A DNA stretch of 15,262 bases, from the NCBI GenBank assembly GCA_958430865.1, contig CAUDNR010004364.1:34259-49520 (forward strand), in the 5' to 3' direction. Source of the stretch: Entrophospora sp. SA101 (Eukaryota > Glomeromycota > Glomeromycetes > Entrophosporales > Entrophosporaceae). The stretch's first letter is position 1, and every line of letters begins with the position of its first letter. Made by a program: the position numbers and the translations under genes. Below, one piece after another: positions 8,832-15,262 of the stretch. A model generated the notes under the pieces. It was given only the letters and a program-made list of their open reading frames with translations. It was not told the DNA's origin and searched no databases.

Positions 8832-9077
8832 TATATCAAGCACTTTTCACAAAAAATATCCCTACTCTATGTATTAGAAACGCGATTTGACCAAATCCAT
8901 AATGCAAATACCTCTGCTCGAAGAAGAGAAGAAAGCCAACGTAGCCGTACACCACCACCTTCCTATGAAGAAGTTTCATCAATGCTAGATCGTTGTGAAG
9001 TTTCTGCTAGTCATAGGGGCGTTCAACGTCAGGTGCATTGGCAATTTGTTACTGATTTGGATACTCGTAAACAATGA
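8832..9077 (+). pseudogene. Unidentified coding 3' end with a PPxY motif, adjoining the transposon
   Basis: The frame reads through 81 codons from the TA target site to TGA 9075-9077. It contains RFDQIHNANTSARRREE, then RTPPPSYEEVSSMLDR and ends DLDTRKQ. Upstream of 8832 the same open frame lies inside the transposon, so its start there is not real. PPPSYEE is a PY motif of the kind bound by WW domains of NEDD4/Rsp5-type ubiquitin ligases. Joined to 7541-7588 across the empty insertion site it gives a 97-residue frame beginning MYLLCGLMTRIG. It may instead be a terminal exon with an acceptor near 8877-8879 (TATTAG). I do not recognise the protein. Confidence 0.35.
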
Positions 9078-9126
9078 AAATGTATCAGTGACATGGAGGC
9101 AACATGTCATGCTTTTGCTATTATAT

Positions 9127-9254
9127 CTATATGTTTGGCGCTAAGATGATATTTTCACACAATTTGGAATATTTGCTGGTGCATTCTTTGATTTCCTCGA
9201 TAGCTTCGGGTGTTAGGATTGGCACATAAATTTTACGAACACGATTATGATCGA
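9127..9254 (-). pseudogene. Possible small terminal exon or gene fragment
   Basis: On the minus strand a frame of about 42 codons is open and protein-like: RVRKIYVPILTPEAIEEIKE continuing CTSKYSKLCENIILAPNI to TAG 9129-9127. An AG acceptor (GAATAG, ending at 9255) directly precedes it, and no ATG is available. It lies downstream of the globin gene on the same strand, but the globin has its own stop and family-typical C-terminus, so a link is not needed. Its length is only marginally above chance for this base composition. Confidence 0.25.
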
Positions 9255-9380
9255 CTATTCATAATATTATAAAAGACATTGATAAAATTTTTATTAAATA
9301 ACAATTGGATATAAAAAAACGCTATTAATATTCTAATACAATAAGATTTACATCAAATTTTGGTTTATATAGTGAACACA

Positions 9381-9980
9381 TTAATTGGCACCGTCTACTA
9401 CATAATGTCGCGCGAACAGATCATTCTGTATCCATAATAACTTGGTGAATGCAATAGTTGTTTTTGTTGCAACATCATTCTCCAATCCTGCCTTGCTGAT
9501 TGCGTCGATAAGGATAGTATTAACATACGAAAACAGCGCATTGCAATGGATATATTCTACGTTTATACGTGACGCTTTTCCCGGGAATGATGTATGGATT
9601 TTCCCAACATAATTGAGATAATTAACAAATCTCTCATCATATTCTGCAGTGACCAATTTCACAAGATATTTCTTAAGAAAGTCCTTTCTGAACTTAATCT
9701 GTTCGCTATTAGCCTGCAATGACTCTAACGTGTTGTCGACTTTCCCGGTGAATCCTTCATTGCGTGCAAGAAACACCTGCTTGGTGATATCGAAGGAGAA
9801 TAACTTTTCGTAGACGAGTTCAACGACCTTATCTACAAGCGGAGCGATAATGGGAGCCGAATTCTTGATTGCCTTAATATCTTCCTCACCGAATTCGACA
9901 AATTGAGCAACGTAGTTGAATCGGTATTGAAGATCCGTGTATAGTCTTTCACGGTCGATGTGGGTAATTCCTGATGTCAT
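9381..9980 (-). CDS. Protoglobin-family heme-binding globin, single exon, 199 residues
   Basis: This is a single-domain globin of the protoglobin/globin-coupled-sensor lineage, expected to bind heme b in the cytosol and ligands such as O2, NO or CO. The start is MTSGITHIDRERLYTDLQYR. Residues 21-60 match the N-terminal helices of the family (FVEFGEEDIKAIKNSAPIIA, then VVELVYEKLFSFDITKQVF). H129 in YVGKIHTSF is the probable proximal heme ligand. It is followed by NVEYIHCNALFSYVN and the conserved C-terminal LLWIQNDLFARHYV. The length equals archaeal protoglobins (about 195 residues), and there is no sensor or cyclase domain, so a bare globin is likely. There is no intron and the base composition is visibly more GC-rich than the flanks. 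The cellular role is unknown: NO detoxification, O2 storage or signalling are all possible. Fold assignment is firm, function open. Confidence 0.93.
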   Translation of the reverse strand: MTSGITHIDRERLYTDLQYRFNYVAQFVEFGEEDIKAIKNSAPIIAPLVDKVVELVYEKLFSFDITKQVFLARNEGFTGKVDNTLESLQANSEQIKFRKDFLKKYLVKLVTAEYDERFVNYLNYVGKIHTSFPGKASRINVEYIHCNALFSYVNTILIDAISKAGLENDVATKTTIAFTKLLWIQNDLFARHYVVDGAN

Positions 9981-10079
9981 TTTGGTATAGTAATAAAAGC
10001 AGTTGGTTTAATAGAGAGAATTACTGTAATAGTAAAGTGACAGTCGTTTTGCGTGTGCGGAACAGCGCAATTCTTATCA

Positions 10080-10087
10080 TTATATAA
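10080..10087 (-). promoter_or_regulatory. TATA-like element of the globin gene
   Basis: TTATATAA lies about 100 bases upstream of the globin start codon on the minus strand. Between them are a pyrimidine-rich stretch (AATTCTCTCTATTAAACC) and no upstream ATG. The position is plausible for a fungal core promoter with a 60-70 base leader. Confidence 0.45.
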
Positions 10088-10231
10088 CCATTCCGAATGT
10101 TTTGGTATGACAGTATGAAATGATCCGTGATTCGGCGGTTTTTAGTGGCCTCATAATTTAGGCGTTTTTTTTTTAACGTACGAGTCTTGCATTATGTAGT
10201 ACATAGTCAAACTAGAAAAAAATAATTCAGA

Positions 10232-10444
10232 GTGATATTTGTCCGACATCCTCGTGGGAGATCTAATGATAATAGAAGACATAGTAATGTTAATCAAGAT
10301 ATTGGCAGAGCCAGCACAGCTGAAACGAATACGCAGAATTCGGAGCCTCGTGCTTCCACTGAAAATAATCCAGATAATGATAATGGTACAAATAATGAAA
10401 TTAACGCTACAGGGAATAGTGATAGTATGAGTATTGGAAATTAA
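10232..10444 (+). pseudogene. Asn/Ser-rich orphan exon, unidentified
   Basis: A 70-codon frame ends at TAA 10442-10444 and has no ATG; it opens at GTG right after an acceptor-like TAATTCAG (10223-10230). It starts IFVRHPRGRSNDNRRHSNVN, then becomes low-complexity (Asn, Asp, Ser, Thr) and ends DSMSIGN. This looks like the disordered C-terminal exon of a larger protein whose upstream exons are not visible, so it is either an orphan fragment or a chance frame. The strand opposite has an open frame too, made of its complement. Confidence 0.3.
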
Positions 10445-11010
10445 TATTCCAAGAAATAATGTTAGCAGTGATTTAGAAATTAATAAAAAATTTTTACATT
10501 CCTTCTTGATTAAACGCAATTACCAGTATATACACCCATCATTTTAATTGTATTCACATTGCCATAAATGAAGAACTGTTATTTATGTTGTATATATTTC
10601 AGCGTGAATTTATTTAAAGGAATTAAATTGATAATCCCTCTGCATAATCAATCAGATAATCATTAATGTGGCTGTGCAACGAAAATTATTTGAATCACAT
10701 ACCACAGAATAAAAATCGAAGGTCATGGAACTTCTGCATGCATGATGCAATCGTACGACCTGCTGACTGTTACTATAAATTCTAATTCTGATTAACCAAC
10801 TCGTGCACATGCATTTTCTTTGTGAAAAGTTTTTTCGCTGTGTACATAGTAAGGCTTGCATCGCTCCACCAGATTCCCTGATCTACTGTTCCCATACCTA
10901 AACGAGGCAGAAATGGGTGGGTGGAAACGTTTTAAAAGGACAGTATATCTACGTTATGGTTATTTGTTGCTTTATTTGTGATAAAAACTATTATCTACAA
11001 TTCCAAAAAA
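10445..11010. other. Intergenic DNA and 5' flank of the 11011 gene
   Basis: No supported gene. A minus-strand open frame at 10652-10861 has no family features. The last 100 bases before 11011 are the presumed promoter and leader of the plus-strand gene, ending in an A-rich context (CAAAAAAATG) favourable for initiation. Confidence 0.45.
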
Positions 11011-12790
11011 ATGTCTGAAAATTACTTTTACCTCAATCGCAATCAACCAAACCGTGTATTATATTTCAAAGAATGGCTCCCCAGTATTTATCTACCAAGT
11101 GTTAAAATTTTGAGAAGAAATAACGTTAATGTTGCAGAAACCCAATATCGCCAAGAGATTCAAGACGCTATAACCACTTGTGGCGAGGTCCATTCAAATA
11201 GCAAACAAAAGCTAGAAACAATCTTAACACAGTTTAACTCCATGTCCAAGGTATGTAGTATAAAAATTATTGGATCTCTTTCAAAAATGATGATATATTT
11301 TTGCAGAAAAGTGGTGGATATAACAACATAGGTCTATGTTGCTGTCTGTATCTGGGTGTACGTGATATTGTTTTAGCGTATGTCTTAGCTTGCAGAGTGC
11401 TGGCACTGTAAGCATCAAAGGGTGTAGTTCAGGAGATTCGTCGTTCCGGACTTCTGATTTATTTGTGATATTTGATGCTGATATGATAATTATTATCTTC
11501 AGAGAGCTAAGATAGAAAATGGTTGCTCAGATACTATCATGCTTGCATATACTGAAGTTATCCGCCATTTGGAACGGTTGGATTTGGCATCGATTAGACC
11601 AGAAGCTCCTCTAGCATCCGGTGTTATTGATCTTTCGGGTAGTGAGGATCCATTTACAAATTTATTATCATCGAGGACAAAGCAGATTTTGATGCATCAT
11701 ACATTCCATAACGATGATTTCCCGGGAGAAATAAATGATGATGGATGATTTCGTAAGCACATATAGAGATTTGGGACCCGATTTCGATCCAGTATTCATG
11801 GGACCAATCGCTTTCCCACATGGGGAGATGACCGTTGAAACCAGACGTATACTGATGACGGTTTTTGACTTATTAGAAGGATTGTAAGTTATTAGTGTGT
11901 AATTCTATTCATGCTTACTTTATTAAAGAGTATTTATTTTCCAGGCGTCACATCTGGGGTTGCAGACCGTTGTTGACAGAAGATGAATATAGCGAGAATG
12001 CTTATGTGATCCATGCAGTATCGAAGGTTCTGGACCCAATCCTCAAATGTTCAAAATGGCCACTCAAGCGTGCATGGTAATGTATCTATATAACTATATA
12101 TGACGTATTATCTATTCTAACTATATATATTTCAACATATATAGGTCTGAGCAGACGAGTAAATCATCACAATCTAGGATGGAACGGATGGAAGCTACGA
12201 ATTCGGGGAAGAAGCCGGATCTGCAGGTTTTGCTAAAGCTTGATATGGTAGAAAGTGAACTCGTACTTGCTGAAGTTTCACGATTACTCCCTCAACAAAG
12301 TAAAGAACTATAGACTGGAAGAAATTGGTACGTATTTGCAAAGAATGTTTTGATGAGCGATATAATTTTTCTTTGATGGGAGAGACGATACCACCGACAC
12401 GGCTAGATCGCTAAATATCGAGCTAGGGAAAGTTCCCGTTTTAGGTATCCAAGTAATACGAGATCGTGTGGCTGTTTCCGCGTTAGACTTATTGAAGATG
12501 ATTTTTATCGAATTTTTCAGATCTGTGAGTTGGTTATACCATTACGTATTTCCTCTCGCCAGATCGTCGAAGAATTTTTAAAGAATGCTCTTAAATTGAG
12601 ATCCGTGGTTGAAAAAATTATCGCAATGGCGGTGGGTGTGAAAGATGAAATTAATCTTTTGCCAGTAATCGAAGATCGGACACCATCATCATCAATGATG
12701 TCGACTACATATTCTCCACCAAGAAGTTGTTATGTGATTCGGATAAATTTACTAGAGTATCATATTTCTATCCCGTATTTTATCGTATGA
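11011..12790 (+). pseudogene. Multi-exon gene of an uncharacterised glomeromycotan family with a possible PD-(D/E)XK-like core, frame-broken
   Basis: Exon 1 (11011-11250, 80 codons) reads MSENYFYLNRN...FNSMSK before donor GTATGT. Exon 2 (11307-11357) reads KSGGYNNIGLCCCLYLG before GTACGT (donor uncertain). Exon 3 opens at 11503 (RAKIENGCSDTIMLAYTEV), changes frame near 11737-11750, and continues DDFVSTYRDLGPDFDPVFMG to donor GTAAGT at 11884. Exon 4 (11945-12076) starts RHIWGCRPLLTEDEY. Intron 12077-12144 has a CTAAC branch site. Exon 5 opens at 12145 and holds GKKPDLQVLLKL, then ESELVLAEVSR, reminiscent of a PD...ExK nuclease core with Ser for Lys. Homology-like reading continues in shifted frames: DWKKLVRICKECFDERYNF, GKVPVLGIQVIRDRVAVSAL, then FYRIFQICELVIPLRISS to 12790. 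That needs changes near 12310, 12370-12410 and 12495. I recall similar unnamed proteins in Rhizophagus. The function is unknown, and the nuclease idea is speculative. Confidence 0.6.
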
Positions 12791-12803
12791 TTTATTTCGT
12801 ATC

Positions 12804-12809
12804 AATAAA
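12804..12809 (+). promoter_or_regulatory. Polyadenylation signal AATAAA
   Basis: AATAAA lies 14 bases after the last stop of the 11011-12790 gene, in the position expected for its 3' end processing. Confidence 0.4.
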
Positions 12810-12947
12810 AGTAGCTCTGGTGGCTGAAATATTATATACTTTGTGCGATATACGTGATTAGGCATTCACCCAGCCCCTGGCTAAATTTTTCAGATAATCG
12901 TTACACATTAATTATTTTCAGATTGAATTTGTTGTATTCACTTAACT

Positions 12948-12954
12948 TATATAT
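12948..12954 (+). promoter_or_regulatory. TATA-like element before the triple-repeat gene
   Basis: TATATAT lies about 40 bases before the ATG at 12992. The flanks are AT-rich, so this is a weak call. Confidence 0.3.
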
Positions 12955-12991
12955 TTATGCGCATTAATTATATTACCATATTATAACAATC

Positions 12992-13393
12992 ATGACGAGT
13001 AATACTAATAATAATACTGATCCAAGTGAAAAATTCCCTCAATTATACAAGGTGCTTTTATATAAGAAAAAAGATATAACAGCTATTCAGAAAAAACTCG
13101 GTATTAACAGTAATATAAATCAAACGGCAGTGTCGGAGAGCAAGAAAGCGAAAAAACTTGTCGATTCATATGAATTGTTGTTAGAATTGGTGGGGGATTT
13201 AATACTTATACAGGGGAACCTTGGTATAGATATCAATCCCATTTTAGAAGCGGAACTTAGAAGGGATAAAGCCTCTTCAGATAAACCAATTAGATTATTT
13301 GATTTGCTTTTATGCTTAGAAGATGATATAGCGACAATTCAGGAAAAACTTGGTATTGTCGGTTATACTAATCAAGAAATGGGTAATTACTGA
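12992..13393 (+). CDS. Small single-exon protein with three tandem DIxxIQxxLGI repeats, function unknown
   Basis: The 133-residue protein starts MTSNTNNNTDPSEKFPQ, a short disordered leader. Three related units follow. Each is a hydrophobic helix (LYKVLLYKK, SYELLLELV, LFDLLLCLE) leading into the motif at residues 28-38 (DITAIQKKLGI), 69-79 (DLILIQGNLGI) and 112-122 (DIATIQEKLGI). Spacing is 41 and 43 residues, with charged linkers between. The pattern suggests a helical-hairpin repeat protein, probably soluble; there is no signal peptide or membrane segment. I do not recognise a family. The internal repetition argues strongly that the frame is translated. It converges tail-to-tail with the retropepsin-fold gene at 13418-14202, leaving only 24 bases between the stop codons. 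Confidence 0.7.
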   Translation: MTSNTNNNTDPSEKFPQLYKVLLYKKKDITAIQKKLGINSNINQTAVSESKKAKKLVDSYELLLELVGDLILIQGNLGIDINPILEAELRRDKASSDKPIRLFDLLLCLEDDIATIQEKLGIVGYTNQEMGNY

Positions 13394-13457
13394 ATGTGGG
13401 AGATAAAATCTATTTCATCATGACATCGCTCCCTGAGGCCCATTATAACGTGACATA
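13386..13457. repeat. Duplicated 3' flank, copy 1
   Basis: ATTACTGAATGTGG at 13386-13399, followed by ATAAAATC, TGACAT and CCCATTATAACGTGACATA, recurs in the same order and orientation at 14337-14428. The copy covers the last codons and stop of the triple-repeat gene and the 3' end of the left retropepsin-fold gene. Confidence 0.65.
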
Positions 13458-14202
13458 GTGCTTCTGACTAATTTTTTTCTTTTTACTTTACAACGTCTTC
13501 GCTTAATAGGACGTTTCTTTGCAGATGAAGTCTTATGCATATTTATAAGCTCTGATCGCAATCTAGTCAAAGAAGAATCACTTGAGTCAGAAATATCTGA
13601 ATTGGAAGAAGTATCCGAATCCGTGGAATAATTGACCCTATTTTTCTTGCTCTTATTTTTGGAAACATCGTCATTTAACCTTCTGGGTGTTGGAGGTGCG
13701 GGAGGTATATTGTGAAATATTCCGCGATGGCTCTTTTGGTGTTTAATATTTTGGGTACCTGAGAGAATTTTGTTGATTATGTTTATAGCCTCCTCTTGAG
13801 CTAGACCAGGTTTAGATTCCATTGATTTAGATAAGTTATTTTTAGTGGAACTGGTTTTATGACTCAAAGAGTCGCCTGTGGGCCTGCTATATTCACCATT
13901 TAATGGGATACTCATACCATCTATTACAATTTTAGCATGGTGGCTACAGTTTTCTGGAGAATTTGAAAGTCTATTACTTCGGTACCATCTAAGCTTTGCC
14001 ACTTTCCTTTATACTGGAATTGTAAATCTAAGCATTTTATTTCACCTATTACATCTTCATAGAGATTCTCATCAGGATCACGTATTCCATAATATTCTTC
14101 AAGCTTATCAAATAAGCACCTGCTAATGGTATTAAACTTCGACGATGTATCGATTAATGCTTTTACTGGGATTTTTCCTTCGACAATAGTATCAACAAAC
14201 AT
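13418..14202 (-). pseudogene. Retropepsin-fold protein gene with deletion and frameshift (left copy of a tandem pair)
   Basis: Two overlapping minus-strand frames make up one gene. The 5' frame (14202-13924) reads MFVDTIVEGKIPVKALIDTS, where D18-T-S-S stands at the Asp-Thr/Ser-Gly position of retroviral-type aspartic proteases, then LFDKLEEYYG and LQFQYKGKWQSLDGTE. The second frame (open 14002-13418) supplies SPENCSHHAKIVIDGMSIPL, a Pro-rich patch, a Ser/Asp acidic stretch (codons 126-144) and a basic cluster KKRPIKRRRCKVKRKK resembling a nuclear localisation signal. The segment that should hold the second protease motif (LILGxxWL) is missing at the junction, which also shifts frame. No F-box precedes the ATG, unlike the neighbour at 14397-15239. 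Most likely a damaged copy. Alternatively each frame is a separate small gene. The ALIDxxSKxxxIS motif is shared with the neighbour. Confidence 0.65.
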
Positions 14203-14396
14203 GTTAAGTATATTTAATAATGTATATTATAACCGAAAAAAATAACTAATAAATAATTACCCATTCTCTGCTACTACATAAAATTATTTGTAAACCATGA
14301 ATGATTAGGATTAATCCCGCCAATCTCTCTGATACAATTACTGAATGTGGAAATAAAATCGATATTATGTATCTTGACACTAGCTCTGTTATTATC
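14203..14396. other. Short spacer between the two retropepsin-fold genes
   Basis: Contains copy 2 of the duplicated flank and AT-rich leader of the left gene. A minus-strand ATGGGTAATTATT... frame upstream of 14202 stops after 16 codons and has no F-box character, so no missing 5' exon is evident. Confidence 0.4.
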
Positions 14397-14428
14397 TTAT
14401 ATCGTCCCAATTATAACAGGGACATACA
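14337..14428. repeat. Duplicated 3' flank, copy 2
   Basis: ATTACTGAATGTGG (14337-14350), ATAAAATC, TTGACAC and CCCAATTATAACAGGGACATA correspond to copy 1 at 13386-13457, with an extra stretch of about 20 bases in the middle. It covers the 3' end of the right retropepsin-fold gene and supports tandem duplication of the pair. Confidence 0.65.
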
Positions 14429-15239
14429 CTCCAGAATCGCTAAATTCAGACTCAGTCTCAGAATCGCTAGATTCAGACTCCGTTTCAGAGTATTCTGAAT
14501 CGTAATATTCACTTAGGTCAATCAGGCTATTCTTCATATTTTTATCAGAAAAACGAGTTAAAATTATATCTCCATCTCTATCTATTCCGATTAATTTGGG
14601 GAATAACATTTCATAGAATATATGTAATGAACGAGGTAATATTTCTATACTATCTTCTCTCCAATAACATTTTCCCTTTTTTTCCCAAAGCTCATTCCTG
14701 CATATTTTATATCCATAGAAATCAATGTCAATTCCTCGACCTGTTAGCCATGAACTTCCTAAAACTAAGTCATATTCAGGTTTGTCAATAACTACGAAAT
14801 TAGTAAATGTTTCGTTTAAATATCGAGGTAAGGATTTTAATTTTCCCAATTCAAAAATATTTGGCAAAGTGACAGAAACTTTTTCTCTATCAACCCAACC
14901 CCTCCTCATTACTTTCTTGCCAGCATTTGTTGCGCCAATACCAAGGTCTTCTACTGCTGGGTATTTAGATCCATACATTCTAGTAATATATAAACCCATT
15001 TTTTGGGCAAGTGCTTTACTGATACTACCGTACTTGGATTTAGGGTCAATTAGCGCTTTGACAGTTGTTTTTCTATTAACGAATGTACAATCCACTATTA
15101 ATCTTTTGCGAATTTCTCTAATCACTTCGGTTTTCCATATATCATTTAAACTACAGCAATTTTTAAGATCTTGGATCGGAAGATACTTCGTTATGAATGG
15201 TATTAATTCTGGTGGAAGAAGATTAAGTAAATTAGGCAT
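14397..15239 (-). CDS. F-box-like protein with a degenerate retropepsin-type aspartic protease domain and acidic tail, 280 residues
   Basis: The start codon ATG 15239 is preceded by TTAGCA, and the frame is intact to TAA 14397. Residues 5-45 (NLLPPELIPFITKYL, then DLKNCCSLNDIWKTEV) match the F-box pattern that in other proteins binds Skp1 in SCF ubiquitin ligases. Residues 53-183 have a retropepsin-like layout: VKALIDPKSKYGSIS with D65 at the catalytic site, and YDLVLGSSWLTGRGIDI at 156-172, equivalent to the hydrophobic-Gly flank ILGxxWL. The catalytic Asp-Thr/Ser-Gly is D-P-K here, so proteolysis is doubtful and the domain may serve binding. Residues 244-270 are a Ser/Glu/Asp tail (SEYSETESESSDSETESEF), likely disordered and possibly phosphorylated. 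It is the intact member of a tandem pair. Similar genes are numerous in Rhizophagus by recall. Domain order is well supported; biological role is unknown. Confidence 0.8.
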   Translation of the reverse strand: MPNLLNLLPPELIPFITKYLPIQDLKNCCSLNDIWKTEVIREIRKRLIVDCTFVNRKTTVKALIDPKSKYGSISKALAQKMGLYITRMYGSKYPAVEDLGIGATNAGKKVMRRGWVDREKVSVTLPNIFELGKLKSLPRYLNETFTNFVVIDKPEYDLVLGSSWLTGRGIDIDFYGYKICRNELWEKKGKCYWREDSIEILPRSLHIFYEMLFPKLIGIDRDGDIILTRFSDKNMKNSLIDLSEYYDSEYSETESESSDSETESEFSDSGVYVPVIIGTI

Positions 15240-15262
15240 TGCTAATTAGTATATATCGGAAA

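Noticed and set aside
10151..10519. 122-codon minus-strand hydrophobic frame
   Set aside because: Complement of an Asn/Ser-rich plus-strand stretch; Asn codons read backward give Ile/Leu-rich peptides, so the membrane-like look is an artefact.
11358..11502. A 12-bp micro-exon (AGTGCTGGCACT) between CAG and GTAAGC inside the second intron of the 11011 gene
   Set aside because: Splice-site matches are good, but it would require an intron under 40 bp on its left or force a stop in the next exon; the simpler single intron fits.
13418..14202. Possibility that the overlapping frames are a retrotransposon gag-pol with programmed frameshift
   Set aside because: No reverse transcriptase, integrase, RNase H or long terminal repeats are present nearby, and the neighbour paralogue has an F-box instead of a gag region.
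14725..15249. 174-codon plus-strand open frame
   Set aside because: It is the complement of the F-box/retropepsin-fold gene, which has recognisable domains; the plus reading has none.

Overview
The window is nuclear DNA of a filamentous fungus, most likely a glomeromycotan (arbuscular mycorrhizal) fungus of the Rhizophagus/Gigaspora type. The grounds are an AT-rich background, short introns (about 60-145 bp) with GT..AG ends and CTAAT/CTAAC-like branch sites, a protein kinase with the Cys-pair N-terminus and 'LEWIP' lead-in expanded in these fungi, and F-box/retropepsin-fold proteins with acidic Ser tails. The family assignments come from sequence recall, not from a search. There is no operon structure; genes are isolated, on both strands, and separated by gene-poor AT-rich stretches.

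Layout. (1) 1-1072 (-): 5' and middle part of a protein kinase gene running off the left edge, with one intron, an apparent loss of the beta4/beta5 segment and a one-base slip in an A9 run. (2) 1073-4490: gene-poor DNA holding a 19-20 bp degenerate tandem repeat, a 15-bp-arm hairpin and one weak coding relic. (3) 4491-5320 (-): a three-exon gene of unknown function (211 residues) that single-ORF reading splits into pieces. (4) 5321-7590: mostly noncoding, with decayed coding frames at about 6900-7590. (5) 7591-8831: a Tc1/mariner (DD34E) DNA transposon with nearly identical 23-bp terminal inverted repeats and TA flanks but a dead transposase, apparently inserted into an older coding region (7315-7590 plus 8832-9077).

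(6) 9381-9980 (-): an intact, intronless protoglobin-family globin with a TATA element about 100 bp upstream. This is the best-supported gene in the window. (7) 10232-10444: an Asn/Ser-rich orphan exon. (8) 11011-12790 (+): a multi-exon gene of a glomeromycotan family with a possible PD-(D/E)XK-like core, interrupted by several one-base frame changes. (9) 12992-13393 (+): a small single-exon protein made of three copies of a DIxxIQxxLGI repeat. (10) 13418-14202 (-) and 14397-15239 (-): two tandem related genes with a retropepsin-like aspartic protease fold. The right-hand copy is intact, begins with an F-box-like segment and has lost the catalytic Asp-Thr/Ser-Gly triad. The left-hand copy lacks the F-box and carries a deletion plus frameshift. 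Their 3' flanks are duplicated.

The genes do not form an evident pathway. The region reads as a fast-evolving part of a fungal genome, with expanded kinase and F-box/retropepsin families, transposon debris and several broken copies around one conserved heme protein.
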